The notes beneath the pieces are model-generated. The model was given only the letters and a program-made list of their open reading frames with translations, searched no databases and was not told the origin of the DNA. A DNA stretch of 64,000 nt from positions 1 to 64,000 of IMG/VR virus record IMGVR_UViG_3300006947_000007; one strand, given 5' to 3'. A program made the position numbers and the translations under genes. The stretch comes from a virus. Shown here piece after piece: positions 7,068-16,014 of the stretch (its first letter is position 1; each line of letters opens with the position of its first letter).

Positions 7068-9380
7068 TTATTTAAGTTCGGGTTTAAACTGGTCCAATAC
7101 AATGAGACCGGATTTGTCGACGCCTGTTGTAGATTCAGCTGGTAGCTCTTCATCTAACCCTCCTGTAGTAACTATAATTGTAAATAGATCATCTATATAA
7201 TCGATTCTCATTAATGAGCCTTCGGTTATTGTTTCGAATAAAATTTTCTTAGATAATGGGATTTTAATCTTATCTTCAATTACCCGTGCTAGTGGTCTAG
7301 CACCCATTTTCTTATCATATCCTAGCTCGGCTAACTGAGCGACAGCCTTCTCCATAAACTCAATTTTGATTCCTTTTTCTGCTAACAAGTCATTAATCTC
7401 TTCTTTAAATTTACCAACAATTTTCCTTACTACTTCAGTTGATAAATGGTTAAACTTACAAATGCCATCTAGTCTATTACGGAACTCTGGCTTAAAGAAG
7501 TTTTTAACTGCTTTGTCTTCTTCACCTGTTTTCTCTAATGTATTACTAAACCCTATGTTGTTCATTTCATTATCCATTGCTCCTAAATTCGATGTCATTA
7601 AGATAACTGTATTTCTAGCATCAGCTTTTTTACCATTGGTGCTTGTGATAAATCCTTCATCCATAAGTTGTAGTAACACATTGCTAACATCAGGGTGTGC
7701 TTTTTCTATCTCATCAAATAATATAACAGCATGTGGATTCTTTTCAATTTGACTTACTAGCAATCCACCCCCTAGGTTGCCGTCTTCGTATCCTACGTAA
7801 CCAGGAGGAGCACCAATCAGTCTTGCTATTGTGTGCTTCTCTTGATATTCTGACATATCAAATCTTAATAGCTTTGCTTGACTGTGTTCTGCTAATAGTT
7901 TAGCAAATTCTGTTTTGCCAGATCCTGTAGGACCTAGTAGTAAAAATGTTCCAATTGGTTTGTTAATACTTTTTAGTCCTGCTTTGCTTACCATAATTTT
8001 ATTAACTACAGTATCAATGACTTGATCTTGTCCAAATAGACTTGCTTTAATTTGATCATCTATGTCTGCCAAACTCTTTGTAACTTCAGAGTTTAATTGC
8101 TCTAATGGTATCTTAGTTGCTTTAGATAATTCGTCTATGATATTAGATTTACGAATTTTAAAGTTTTCGTATCCTAAGAAACGTTGCCTAGCACAGGCAC
8201 TATCGATTAAATCAATTGCCTTATCTGGTAGTTTCTTATCTGGTTGGTGTCTGACGCTAAGGTCAACAGCGGCTTCAATTGCCTCTGGAAATATTTTTGC
8301 TTTATGAAAATCCATAAAATACTTGTTAAGACCAGTAAGTATTTCTTTCGATACTTCTGGTGTGGGCTCTTCAACTGTTAGTCTATAAAATCTTCGCATA
8401 AATGCTCTGTCTTTTTCAAAGCTCTGCGTATAATCTTCCCATGTGGTAGTAGCTATTATTTTAACTTCTCCTTTAGCTAATGCTGGTTTCAGCATTTGCA
8501 TAAAATCTGGTCCACTGTTTCCCCCGGCGCCGGCACCCTTCATTTGATGTGCTTCATCAATGAAGATTATAGTGCCCGGTATTAGTTTTGCCGCGGCTAT
8601 AATATCTTTCAATCTTTCTTCAAACTCGCCTCTGTATTTGGTTCCAGCAATTAATCCGCCAACATCGAGATTGTGTATTTTACAATCTCGTAAATACTTT
8701 GGAACATTACCTGATATAATCCTGTTAGCTAACCCTTCAGCAATAGCAGTTTTGCCTACTCCGGGATCACCAATTAACAGTACGTTTGATTTGTTTCTTT
8801 TTGCTAATACTTGGCATATTTCTTCTATCTCAGATTCTCTACCGATAACAGGATCAATTTTGCTATTCTCAGCCTCTACATTTAAGTTAACTGTAAATTC
8901 ATCTAACGTTTCTTGAGCCATGCTTATATGTAGCTCTGTTTCGTCTTCGCCTGTATATGTCTTATTAAAAAATAATGTTAGGGCATCCTTGTCAACTCCA
9001 AACTTTTTAAAATAGTAGTAAGCATGACTACGTTGTTCAGCCATAATGCTCTGGAACAAGTCTATTGTTTGTAAATGCTGTCTACCACTAAACAATACTT
9101 GAGTAAATGCTCGATTACATACCCTATCTAATCCTTGTGTCTTTTGAACTTCAACAGGTGTTGCAGAAGCAATAGGTAATTGCTCAACGTAACCTCTAAG
9201 TTCTAAAGCAAGTTGTTCTTGATCACAACCATATTCTTCTAACATGATTTTAAAGTTTTTATAATTAACTAATGCTAATGTCAAGTGTTCAATAGTGACA
9301 TATGTGTGGTTCAGTGAATCCGCAAATTCATATGCTTTGCTTAAAATTAAATCCATTTCCGGGTTGTGCTTTATTGCCAT
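7068..9380 (-). CDS. clpA: ClpA-type AAA+ unfoldase
   Basis: 770 aa, matching full-length ClpA. Order: Clp N-domain (1-145), first AAA module with Walker A G-D-P-G-V-G-K-T (204-211) and Walker B I-I-F-I-D-E-A-H (271-278), second AAA module with G-P-T-G-S-G-K-T (483-490) and V-I-L-F-D-E-I-E (552-559), and a C-terminal small domain. The tripeptide I-G-F at 609-611 sits where ClpA carries its ClpP-docking loop, so it should dock a ClpP. A ClpP homologue is encoded at 21817-22395. ClpA unfolds substrates using ATP and threads them into ClpP. An AGGA ribosome site precedes the start. It is the fourth gene of a dnaJ-iscS-def-clpA run. Confidence 0.95.
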   Translation of the reverse strand: MAIKHNPEMDLILSKAYEFADSLNHTYVTIEHLTLALVNYKNFKIMLEEYGCDQEQLALELRGYVEQLPIASATPVEVQKTQGLDRVCNRAFTQVLFSGRQHLQTIDLFQSIMAEQRSHAYYYFKKFGVDKDALTLFFNKTYTGEDETELHISMAQETLDEFTVNLNVEAENSKIDPVIGRESEIEEICQVLAKRNKSNVLLIGDPGVGKTAIAEGLANRIISGNVPKYLRDCKIHNLDVGGLIAGTKYRGEFEERLKDIIAAAKLIPGTIIFIDEAHQMKGAGAGGNSGPDFMQMLKPALAKGEVKIIATTTWEDYTQSFEKDRAFMRRFYRLTVEEPTPEVSKEILTGLNKYFMDFHKAKIFPEAIEAAVDLSVRHQPDKKLPDKAIDLIDSACARQRFLGYENFKIRKSNIIDELSKATKIPLEQLNSEVTKSLADIDDQIKASLFGQDQVIDTVVNKIMVSKAGLKSINKPIGTFLLLGPTGSGKTEFAKLLAEHSQAKLLRFDMSEYQEKHTIARLIGAPPGYVGYEDGNLGGGLLVSQIEKNPHAVILFDEIEKAHPDVSNVLLQLMDEGFITSTNGKKADARNTVILMTSNLGAMDNEMNNIGFSNTLEKTGEEDKAVKNFFKPEFRNRLDGICKFNHLSTEVVRKIVGKFKEEINDLLAEKGIKIEFMEKAVAQLAELGYDKKMGARPLARVIEDKIKIPLSKKILFETITEGSLMRIDYIDDLFTIIVTTGGLDEELPAESTTGVDKSGLIVLDQFKPELK

Positions 9381-9389
9381 ATTATATTC

Positions 9390-9863
9390 CTAACTGTATT
9401 GTATTTCATTATTAAATCGTTGATTCATTGTTATTCCTTGACAATGATCATATTCGTGTAACCAACATCTTGCTTCTAAGTTTGTAAAATCTGCCGAGTA
9501 ATAGTTTCCTGCATAGTCTTGATATTTAACACTACAGTTTGTCGGCCGTTTAATCATCTTCGGTTCGCCTGGAAAACTCAAGCAACCTTCCTCTTCTGTT
9601 CTAAACGAAGCGAGTTGCCACGGAGCTTCGGTGTGTACTAGTTCAGGATTAATACAAGTAAGCATTGTACCGTCTAATCTTTTCATAATAAACATTTGTA
9701 TATTTACTCCACATTGGTTAGCCGCTAATCCTCGTCCACCGTTTTCAATCATAATAGCAATAAGTTCTAAATTGTATTTTTGATACAACTTTTTGCTTTT
9801 TTCTTTATCAGTCCAAGTAAGTTTTTTGCCTACCTTGTGTAGATATGTTGGATCTAATCTCAT
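9390..9863 (-). CDS. def: peptide deformylase
   Basis: 157 aa. All three deformylase motifs are present: G-R-G-L-A-A-N-Q at 43-50, E-G-C-L-S at 92-96 with metal ligand Cys94, and H-E-Y-D-H at 136-140 with ligands His136 and His140 and catalytic Glu137. The enzyme removes the N-formyl group from nascent proteins and releases formate. Phage deformylases are known in marine T4-like phages. It starts 1 nt after the iscS stop codon, so it is coupled to iscS. The formate it makes is the substrate of the formate dehydrogenase encoded at 31333-32541. Confidence 0.95.
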   Translation of the reverse strand: MRLDPTYLHKVGKKLTWTDKEKSKKLYQKYNLELIAIMIENGGRGLAANQCGVNIQMFIMKRLDGTMLTCINPELVHTEAPWQLASFRTEEEGCLSFPGEPKMIKRPTNCSVKYQDYAGNYYSADFTNLEARCWLHEYDHCQGITMNQRFNNEIQYS

Positions 9864-9864
9864 T

Positions 9865-11085
9865 TTAATGTGCGGCCCATACTACAGTATTTAAATCAAT
9901 ACCGTCTTTATACATATCCCATAGAGGCGATAATTCTCTTAGCTTTTCTACTTTTTGTCTAACAAGTGTAATTGCTTTATCTACATGTTCTTCTGTTGTA
10001 TAACGTCCTATACTAAAACGTATTGAACTAGCTGATAATTCATCACTAAGTCCTATTGCTCTAAGAACGTAAGAAGGTTCTAAACTTGCTGAGGTACATG
10101 CCGATCCTGATGATACTGCGATACCAGTTATTGCCATCATTAACGATTCGCCTTCAACATAGTTAAAACTAATATTTAGGTTATTGCCAATACGTTGTTC
10201 CATATCGCCATTTACCTTTACTTCTTCCATGTCAGAGAAACCAGCGTACAATCTATCTCTAAGTCCACGTGTTCTAATTTCTTCGTCTGCCATCATTTCT
10301 TGTGCTAACGCAAATGCTTCACCGATGCCAACAATTTGATGTGTAGCTAATGTGCCTGAACGCATTCCACGTTCATGCCCACCGCCATGCATTTGTGCTT
10401 CAAGTCTAACTCTAGGCTTACGAGAAACATAAAGAGCTCCCATACCTTTTGGACCATAAATCTTATGTGCTGAAAAACTCATTAAGTCAACTGGAAGTTC
10501 TGTTAAGTTTATTGGGAGTTTACCAACTGACTGTGCCGCATCAACGTGAAAGAATGTTTTGTTTGCTCTACAAATATCACCAATTGTATGTAAGTCTTGA
10601 ATGACACCAATCTCATTATTAACGTGCATGAATGAAGCTAGAATTGTATCCTCTCTTATTGTAGATTTAAATTCTTCAATGTCTAACAGTCCACTTGGTA
10701 ATGGATTCATATACGTAACTTCAAAACCTTCTCGTTCAAGTTGACGACAAGTATCTAGTACTGCTTTATGTTCTGTCTTTGATGTGATAATATGTTTACC
10801 ACGTTTTTCATAAAAATGAGCAATACCCTTAATGGCTAGATTGTTAGACTCTGTAGCACCAGAGGTCCATACTATTTCTTTAGGATCTGCTCCTACTAAA
10901 TCTGCAACTTGTTTACGTGCTTTGTCTACTGCCGCCTCGGCTTGCCATCCATAATAATGTGAACGTGATGCTGGATTTCCAAATGTGCCTTCTAGTGTTA
11001 AGCACTCTGCCATTTTTTCAGCAACACGTTGATCTACAGGCGTAGTAGCCGAATAATCCATGTAAGTAGGTGTAATATCTGTCAT
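9865..11085 (-). CDS. iscS: cysteine desulfurase IscS
   Basis: 406 aa, the usual IscS length (about 404). PLP lysine is Lys208 in [10 protein letters not shown]; the persulfide cysteine is Cys330 in [17 protein letters not shown] is at 180-186. The C-terminal S-P-L-W-D-M-Y-K is the conserved ISC-type tail that contacts partner proteins. The enzyme takes sulfur from cysteine for Fe-S clusters and tRNA thiolation. No IscU scaffold is seen in the window, so it may work with host IscU. It lies 4 nt downstream of the DnaJ-like gene in the same run. Confidence 0.95.
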   Translation of the reverse strand: MTDITPTYMDYSATTPVDQRVAEKMAECLTLEGTFGNPASRSHYYGWQAEAAVDKARKQVADLVGADPKEIVWTSGATESNNLAIKGIAHFYEKRGKHIITSKTEHKAVLDTCRQLEREGFEVTYMNPLPSGLLDIEEFKSTIREDTILASFMHVNNEIGVIQDLHTIGDICRANKTFFHVDAAQSVGKLPINLTELPVDLMSFSAHKIYGPKGMGALYVSRKPRVRLEAQMHGGGHERGMRSGTLATHQIVGIGEAFALAQEMMADEEIRTRGLRDRLYAGFSDMEEVKVNGDMEQRIGNNLNISFNYVEGESLMMAITGIAVSSGSACTSASLEPSYVLRAIGLSDELSASSIRFSIGRYTTEEHVDKAITLVRQKVEKLRELSPLWDMYKDGIDLNTVVWAAH

Positions 11086-11089
11086 TTTC

Positions 11090-11860
11090 TCATTTTTCCT
11101 TCCATTTTATTATAACATCTTTTTGTTCAGCTGTCAAATCTTTAGGTATATTAATATGTAACCTAACAAATAAGTCGCCGCCTTTCAATCCATATCTAGG
11201 TATACGCTGTATTGACTGGTGTCCAGTTCCTTCCTTAATTGATATTTTTAAAACTCTATCATCGATATGTGTATATTCAGTTGTTCCGCCTACAATTGCG
11301 TCCCATACACTAATCTCATGTTCTGCGATAAGTTTTCCACCTTCTATACTGTACTTATTATCTCTCTGAATTAGAACAGTGATTAGTAAATCACCCGGGA
11401 TACCCATTTGGTTTGGAGGTAGGCCGTGTTCTGAATAACGTATTCTAGAACCGTTATTAATGAACGGTGGGGTTTTAACACTTAATGTTTTACCGTTTAC
11501 TCGTACGATGTGTTCATGCCCATGCCACATCTGATGGAAAGTTATTGGTAGTTCCATATTGATATCTCTACCCCTCATTGGCTGGTGTTGGCTCTGTTGT
11601 CCAAAGACATTAGAAAATGCTCCACCGAAGTTAGAAAATAAGTCATGTAAATCTTCTTGGGACATGTTATTACTAAATCCGTTCGTAGGATCACCTTTGG
11701 TAATTCTACCATAAGCCTCAGATATTTCTTTCATCTTGACTTCGCTACCACCTTCCCTATCAGGATGGTGTTTCATAGCCATTTTTTTATAGGCTTTCTT
11801 TATTGTTTTTTCATCTGCATCTGGGGATACACCTAAAATTGTGTACGGATCTTGATTCAT
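11090..11860 (-). CDS. dnaJ: DnaJ/CbpA-type co-chaperone
   Basis: 256 aa. J-domain at 4-65 with the H-P-D motif (32-34, in K-H-H-P-D-R-E-G) that stimulates Hsp70 ATPase. A short Gly/Phe-poor linker leads to a C-terminal DnaJ substrate-binding region (about 95-250, with G-R-D-I-N and G-L-K-G-G-D-L). The cysteine-rich zinc-finger domain of true DnaJ is absent, so this is a type II, CbpA-like protein, and somewhat short. It recruits host DnaK to clients. It is the first gene after a consensus sigma70 promoter at 11867-11895, heading the dnaJ-iscS-def-clpA run. Confidence 0.92.
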   Translation of the reverse strand: MNQDPYTILGVSPDADEKTIKKAYKKMAMKHHPDREGGSEVKMKEISEAYGRITKGDPTNGFSNNMSQEDLHDLFSNFGGAFSNVFGQQSQHQPMRGRDINMELPITFHQMWHGHEHIVRVNGKTLSVKTPPFINNGSRIRYSEHGLPPNQMGIPGDLLITVLIQRDNKYSIEGGKLIAEHEISVWDAIVGGTTEYTHIDDRVLKISIKEGTGHQSIQRIPRYGLKGGDLFVRLHINIPKDLTAEQKDVIIKWKEK

Positions 11861-11866
11861 GTGTAT

Positions 11867-11895
11867 ATTATATACGAAAACTCAACGTTTGTCAA
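11867..11895 (-). promoter_or_regulatory. sigma70 promoter of the dnaJ-iscS-def-clpA run
   Basis: On the minus strand TTGACA (11890-11895), 17-nt spacer, TATAAT (11867-11872): perfect consensus. The -10 lies 7 nt upstream of the dnaJ ATG, so the transcript would be leaderless or nearly so unless initiation starts further in. No other gene lies between. Confidence 0.85.
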
Positions 11896-11905
11896 GTTAG
11901 TATTT

Positions 11906-12199
11906 CTAATCAGCGGGGTCGCTGTGTGATGCTTCTTGGTTCTTGTTAGTGCCGCCAACATATAATCCAAACCATGCCGCACCAGCACCTGTAACTACTG
12001 ATACTAGTCCTGATTGTGCTATGTTAGGATCAGGCAACCCCATAAACCAATGTACTACTTGATATAACAACACAATGTAAACAGTTATAAATATTCTTGG
12101 AAATAGTCTCCAAGCATCAAAGGCCCTGGCCAAATCAATTACTTTATCGTATCTGTTGTCATTGTATTTGTATAGTGAATTTTGTTTTTTCTCTGCCAT
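11906..12199 (-). CDS. putative holin (membrane protein)
   Basis: 97 aa. A basic N-terminus is followed by two hydrophobic segments (about 34-52 and 64-83), the second Gly/Ala rich: V-V-T-G-A-G-A-A-W-F-G-L-Y-V. A polar tail follows. This recalls holin-type proteins of marine phages that end in a V-x-G-A-G-A-x-F-G-L-Y-V helix (recollection). Holins permeabilise the inner membrane to let the endolysin reach the wall. It sits in a lysis neighbourhood with spanins and endolysin, and its start overlaps the MscS-like gene's stop by 1 nt. Confidence 0.65.
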   Translation of the reverse strand: MAEKKQNSLYKYNDNRYDKVIDLARAFDAWRLFPRIFITVYIVLLYQVVHWFMGLPDPNIAQSGLVSVVTGAGAAWFGLYVGGTNKNQEASHSDPAD

Positions 12200-12630
12200 T
12201 ACTTTTTTCCGTTTTTAATTTCTTTGATTGCTTTTTTGTTTTGCTCAATTTGATTGCTTTGTGCTTCATCTAATAGAGCTTGTAGTTTGTTAGCTTTTTC
12301 AAGAGGAGAATCTTTATGTACTTCTTTGTTAATAACTTTCTCTAATTTGAGAAGAGGTATTCTAGTATTTTGTATGTATCGCCAAGTATATCCTCTGTCT
12401 GAGTATACACCAAATACTGTTTGATTAATACCAATTTTAACTATAATAGCATCATCGCCACCTAATATTACTGTGTCACCTTCGTTAAATGCTGGATTCA
12501 TTTTGAACTTCAACCCTTGTGCTAGATTTTGTACAAAGTCTTTAGTCCAAAATGCTATCATCAAAGATATAAGAATCGCGACCCACGGCATTATTAATTC
12601 TGCTAAATCTATACCTAATTGTTCAGTCAT
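12199..12630 (-). CDS. mini MscS-like membrane protein
   Basis: 143 aa. One membrane segment (about 13-30) is followed by a sequence like the MscS beta domain: F-N-E-G-D-T-V-I-L-G-G at 48-58, then V-K-I-G-I-N-Q-T-V-F-G-V-Y and Y-I-Q-N-T-R-I-P (compare the F-x-x-G-D-x-V and P-N families of mechanosensitive channels). A Lys/Glu coiled-coil tail ends it. MscS proper is about 286 aa with three membrane helices, so this is a reduced form. Position between holin-like and membrane genes suggests a part in lysis or envelope pressure control (inference). It overlaps the next gene by 4 nt. Confidence 0.65.
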   Translation of the reverse strand: MTEQLGIDLAELIMPWVAILISLMIAFWTKDFVQNLAQGLKFKMNPAFNEGDTVILGGDDAIIVKIGINQTVFGVYSDRGYTWRYIQNTRIPLLKLEKVINKEVHKDSPLEKANKLQALLDEAQSNQIEQNKKAIKEIKNGKK

Positions 12631-12935
12631 TTACCTAACCCACCAAACTTTGGATAATCATCACCTTCTATATTGTCGAGCCTTGCTTCCATTTCATCAA
12701 AATGTTTTGTTAGCTCTGGGTGTACTTTCCTCCAAGCATTTGGATCTTTCTTAAACCAAGTCCAACCCCAACGCTCTACTAAAAAGTTTATAATAGTATC
12801 AAACTTTCCGTACAACCACATTCCTGCTCGTGTACCTTTAAAATATGTTGAAAATGCTAGACCAAATAATGACCCCACAAGTGCTGTGTATATCCATAGC
12901 CGCTCAGTGGCCATTCTTTCAATTATATCTATCAT
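12627..12935 (-). CDS. membrane protein in lysis cassette
   Basis: 102 aa. One or two hydrophobic segments near residues 13-30 and 37-52 are followed by a Trp-rich amphipathic stretch (W-G-W-T-W-F-K) and an acidic tail. No family recognised. It overlaps the MscS-like gene by 4 nt (ATGA) and has a late-type CTAAATAT element 24 nt upstream plus an AGGATGGG ribosome site, so it probably starts the late transcript for the holin-like genes. It could be a second holin or antiholin. Confidence 0.7.
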   Translation of the reverse strand: MIDIIERMATERLWIYTALVGSLFGLAFSTYFKGTRAGMWLYGKFDTIINFLVERWGWTWFKKDPNAWRKVHPELTKHFDEMEARLDNIEGDDYPKFGGLGK

Positions 12936-12958
12936 ATAGATCCCATCCTTTATAATGT

Positions 12959-12966
12959 ATATTTAG
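12959..12966 (-). promoter_or_regulatory. late-type promoter element CTAAATAT
   Basis: Minus-strand CTAAATAT 24 nt upstream of the 102-aa membrane protein start, with the ribosome site AGGATGGG between. Similar core and spacing to the other TAAATA elements in the window. Confidence 0.45.
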
Positions 12967-12982
12967 TAGATCTTAATAGAGG

Positions 12983-13411
12983 TTATTGAATTTGCCACCA
13001 TTTTTTATCAGCGCCTTCTTTATTTTTTTCTTCAAGTTTTGAGTTTGAATCATCTATTTTCGCATCTGCTTCTTCATAGTAATCTTTATAAGCACCTATG
13101 ATTGCTTTTTGTTGTTGAACTAGTGCCATTATATCTGACATGTTTGTTGATAGTTGCTCATAGCCGTCATCAGTCAGTCCAAACAGGACTATATCTTTTT
13201 TGTCATCTGATAAGCGTTGCCAGATTGTATCAACGTTTTCTTCATTTATAACAAACCATTCAACATTTTGTAAATTTAGTGTAGATGCTTGGGGCAATGC
13301 CAAAGATGGTTTTTCAATTGGCTTTGTAGTTATTTCTAGCTCTTTTACACTACTACTACATCCAGCTAGAAATAATGTAGCGATAATTGATAATACTATT
13401 ACTTTGTTCAT
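12983..13411 (-). CDS. outer-membrane lipoprotein, o-spanin (Rz1)-like
   Basis: 142 aa from ATG 13411, chosen because it forms an ATGA overlap with the upstream gene's TGA. A signal peptide M-N-K-V-I-V-L-S-I-I-A-T-L-F ends in a lipobox L-A-G-C (Cys17). The mature part is acidic with a predicted coiled coil near the C-terminus. A lipoprotein directly overlapping a membrane-anchored coiled-coil protein, next to an endolysin, is the classic two-component spanin layout that fuses inner and outer membranes at lysis. It is longer than lambda Rz1, so the spanin call rests on context. Confidence 0.7.
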   Translation of the reverse strand: MNKVIVLSIIATLFLAGCSSSVKELEITTKPIEKPSLALPQASTLNLQNVEWFVINEENVDTIWQRLSDDKKDIVLFGLTDDGYEQLSTNMSDIMALVQQQKAIIGAYKDYYEEADAKIDDSNSKLEEKNKEGADKKWWQIQ

Positions 13412-13905
13412 AAGTTTTTCTTCCTCCATGCCTCTGATTGTATGCTAGGATCAAAGTTAGGATTTGCTATCTCATAACATTCCGGATTGATTTCGCTAGG
13501 TTTTGTTGCTGAAATTTCTGATTCTAATAGTTCTGAACCACTAATTATTTCAGCACATCGTAAAGCATTGGCAGAACCTTTATTGATAACTTTTTCTGTG
13601 TAAGTATCTCTTGCTATTCCTAATACACCTAAGTCGTGTCTGCTTAATTTATTTTGTAGTCTTTTGTTTGCGGAGTTTATCTCATCAAATTTGGCATTAA
13701 CTTTTTTATTTTCTATTGCCATCTTTTTATAAGACTCTTCCATAGCCGCCTTGGCCGCTTCAGCTTCTTGTACAGCCAAAGTTGCTTTTGCCTCATTGGC
13801 AACCAAAGTGGCCATACGTTCCTGTGTATCATTATAATACCAGTAACCTACTCCACCCATGGCTCCCATAAGGACCATCATAATTAATGCTAATTTTAAT
13901 CCCAT
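13408..13905 (-). CDS. i-spanin (Rz)-like membrane coiled-coil protein
   Basis: 165 aa. An N-terminal membrane anchor (residues 4-23, Met/Gly/Ala rich) is followed by a long Ala/Glu/Lys coiled coil (30-90). Then comes H-D-L-G-V-L-G-I-A-R and an N-K-G-S-A-N-A motif that I recall from Rz-type proteins of marine phages. Rz proteins sit in the inner membrane and contact the lipoprotein partner across the periplasm. Its stop overlaps the lipoprotein start by 4 nt. A GGAGAG ribosome site lies in the end of the 41-aa gene upstream. Confidence 0.75.
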   Translation of the reverse strand: MGLKLALIMMVLMGAMGGVGYWYYNDTQERMATLVANEAKATLAVQEAEAAKAAMEESYKKMAIENKKVNAKFDEINSANKRLQNKLSRHDLGVLGIARDTYTEKVINKGSANALRCAEIISGSELLESEISATKPSEINPECYEIANPNFDPSIQSEAWRKKNL

Positions 13906-13908
13906 AAT

Positions 13909-14034
13909 TTACTCTCCAAATCCGTCAATTGCTCGCCTTCTTTTAGAAATCTCTTTAGGTGTTTTCTTTTTACCTAATAGCTTCCTTTGATTTTTTATAA
14001 AACGTTCAAATGCTTTTAATGTAGATTTTCTCAC
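13909..14034 (-). CDS. tiny basic protein (41 aa) between endolysin and spanin
   Basis: 41 aa, starting with GTG at 14034, one nucleotide after the endolysin stop. An AGGA ribosome site lies in the endolysin's last codons, and the stop falls 3 nt before the next gene's ATG. The product is highly basic (K-N-Q-R-K-L-L-G-K-K-K ... K-R-R-R). No family recognised. The tight spacing on both sides and the ribosome site argue that it is translated. Confidence 0.55.
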   Translation of the reverse strand: MRKSTLKAFERFIKNQRKLLGKKKTPKEISKRRRAIDGFGE

Positions 14035-14035
14035 G

Positions 14036-14878
14036 TTATCCTAATAGTTTTGCTAGTGTGTTAGGTCCAACTATGCCATCTGCAGTTAAACCATTTTTTG
14101 TCTGCCATCCCTTAACTACTTGCTCTGTACCAGAGCCAAAGTTACCATCAACTGGTAAAATATTTAACGCCCTTTGTACTTTCATAACAGTATCTCCTTT
14201 AGAACCTTTTCTAACAGTTTCATATTTGTCTGTTGTTGACGGAGTGTAATGACCACCGAACACTTCTAAAGCATGTTCATAATGTTCTTTACGATCCTCA
14301 AGTCCTATTGTACCACCGTTAATTCTTTTTGTCATACCAACAATATCTTGACTGTCGGCATATTTGTTCAAACCGTTTGTACTCCAAAACCAACAAGCTG
14401 ATTCTAAAGCACCTTTTTTAGTTTCTAAATATGTTACTACTTCTTCTGGTGTTTTATTAATTGATTCACCAAATCTTGTGTAGTTACTTCTACCTGTTAA
14501 TTGTATTACGCCACGTCCACGAAATTTGTACCCGTCGCCTGTACCTGTATCGCCATTGTCCATTCTGTTAGCATAGATAACGTTAGCAATCTTTTCAGGT
14601 TGTCTATGATAACCAGTTGCATCTCTTCCGGCATTTTTAAAATACTTTGGGAATACTCTGTTAAGGGCATCTGAACTATAGTTTAGGTTTTCTTTTAAAA
14701 CTGTAAATTGTAGACTTTCGTGTCCACATTGTGCTAAAAATCCTGCTACTCTATTCTCAGTAGTAATACTGTATAATGGTAGCATAGTTTTCATTAATTT
14801 GTACCATTTATTAACTTCTTTGTTTTTAGTTAAGATACTTGATAGTCGGTCTTCTGTAAAATTAAATTTAAAACCCAT
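14036..14878 (-). CDS. endolysin: GH19 glycosidase with peptidoglycan-binding domain
   Basis: 280 aa. Residues about 1-205 are a GH19 chitinase/lysozyme-like domain: catalytic Glu54 in Q-C-G-H-E-S-L-Q-F and the G-R-G-V-I-Q-L-T-G signature at 121-129. Residues 222-280 are a PG_binding_1 domain with G-S-K-G-D-T-V near its start and D-G-I-V-G-P-N-T near its end. It would cleave host peptidoglycan at lysis. No signal peptide, so it depends on a holin. A GAGGAAG ribosome site precedes the start. It heads the lysis block that continues with spanins and holin-like genes. Confidence 0.93.
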   Translation of the reverse strand: MGFKFNFTEDRLSSILTKNKEVNKWYKLMKTMLPLYSITTENRVAGFLAQCGHESLQFTVLKENLNYSSDALNRVFPKYFKNAGRDATGYHRQPEKIANVIYANRMDNGDTGTGDGYKFRGRGVIQLTGRSNYTRFGESINKTPEEVVTYLETKKGALESACWFWSTNGLNKYADSQDIVGMTKRINGGTIGLEDRKEHYEHALEVFGGHYTPSTTDKYETVRKGSKGDTVMKVQRALNILPVDGNFGSGTEQVVKGWQTKNGLTADGIVGPNTLAKLLG

Positions 14879-14926
14879 TTTGATTCTTCCTCTCGTAAGT
14901 TCTACTTACTTACTTATTGAAAGCGA

Positions 14927-15385
14927 TTAAATGTTAACGGCTTTCTTGATATCGTCTATTAATGTCGAGTCTACTAAGAAACTGTTGTAGCTGTCAGACG
15001 AATTTGGTATTTCGTCTAGTGTGTCTTCTGTAACATCTTTGCTTATAGAACTTTTGCTATATCGCATTTTCCAATTATCTAGTTCAGCAATTTTGCTTAC
15101 TTCTTTTAGCATGTATCCAACGTTATCTCGAATGTCTGTGTTTCGTTCTACTTCTACAAACACCATATACTTACCGTGTTTGTTTGTGCCCGGTGATACC
15201 GCGGCATCTAATATCCATTCATATCCCGACTCTAAAAAGTTAACTAAATCTTGACCAGCATCCTTGTTTTCGACTGTAAAGTTAATTACACATACATCTT
15301 CGTCTGTGCCCATTTTTGATTTATAACGATCTACATCAATATGATCGTTAATTGTCATTCTTAGGTCTCCGCGTTTAAGTCCCAT
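14927..15385 (-). CDS. hypothetical protein
   Basis: 152 aa. The possible internal start M-T-I-N-D-H at residue 10 is an alternative, but the annotated ATG overlaps the upstream gene's stop by 1 nt. The product alternates strands and helices (V-C-V-I-N-F-T-V-E; Y-M-V-F-V-E-V-E-R-N) with an acidic tail. No known domain. It is paired with the 182-aa gene and probably shares its late promoter, consistent with a virion or assembly role. Confidence 0.75.
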   Translation of the reverse strand: MGLKRGDLRMTINDHIDVDRYKSKMGTDEDVCVINFTVENKDAGQDLVNFLESGYEWILDAAVSPGTNKHGKYMVFVEVERNTDIRDNVGYMLKEVSKIAELDNWKMRYSKSSISKDVTEDTLDEIPNSSDSYNSFLVDSTLIDDIKKAVNI

Positions 15386-15933
15386 TATAAATCTAACTCC
15401 GTATCCATTGTTGGTTCGATTGGTGCTTCGATAACATCAGTATCTGTTGTTCCAGCTTCGTGTGTTGCTGTGACATCTTCCATATCGTAAGTGTCACCTT
15501 CAATTTCAATACTACCTCTGTAAATTTCTGACATTAACTGCTTAGGCATAGTAATTTCTACTACCCATATCTTTTCTGAAACCATTTTAGGATATCTGGT
15601 TCCGTCCATGAAATTTTCTAAGTTTCTAGCCTTATCAGCTGAAATATCTGCTGGAGTTTCTAGTACATCTTTCCTGTACTTAATAGTAGCGCCGTAATCC
15701 AACAAGCGTCTTGCGCCGTCCGGATCTGGCATCTTCTTTTCTGGCCACATAAAAGACGCTGTTACCCAATGTCTTTCAGAGACAGGTCCTAAGACTAATT
15801 CACCGTCTGTCCAGTTCTTATAACTGTAAAGATGAACAGCATCTAGTACTCGCTCAAAGTCTATCAGTGTTTCTGTAAAACTATCCGAGTTGTATAACCC
15901 TTTTAGTGTTTCTGCTATATCTAATGCTTTCAT
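15385..15933 (-). CDS. hypothetical protein, late-gene context
   Basis: 182 aa with many aromatic residues in the first half (L-Y-S-Y-K-N-W; H-W-V-T-A-S-F-M-W-P) and an acidic Thr/Asp-rich C-terminus. No enzyme motif recognised. A CTAAATAC late-type element lies 25 nt upstream, and the gene diverges from phoH across a 166-nt intergenic region. It may be a structural or packaging-associated protein; this is inference from promoter type and phage context. Confidence 0.75.
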   Translation of the reverse strand: MKALDIAETLKGLYNSDSFTETLIDFERVLDAVHLYSYKNWTDGELVLGPVSERHWVTASFMWPEKKMPDPDGARRLLDYGATIKYRKDVLETPADISADKARNLENFMDGTRYPKMVSEKIWVVEITMPKQLMSEIYRGSIEIEGDTYDMEDVTATHEAGTTDTDVIEAPIEPTMDTELDL

Positions 15934-15957
15934 TATTTAATCCGTATATGTATCAGT

Positions 15958-15965
15958 GTATTTAG
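15958..15965 (-). promoter_or_regulatory. late-type promoter element CTAAATAC
   Basis: Minus-strand CTAAATAC 25 nt before the 182-aa gene start. It lies in the divergent region shared with phoH, which has its own plus-strand TTAAATAC at 16015. Confidence 0.5.
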
Positions 15966-16014
15966 TTTAAAATCTAAGAATATTATATAAGTTATATGGT
16001 TTTGCTCTTACTCA

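Noticed and set aside
6938-7153. N-terminal extension of the gene ending at 6329
   Set aside because: It would overlap clpA by 86 nt and has an Arg/Trp-rich composition unlike the rest, with no ribosome site.
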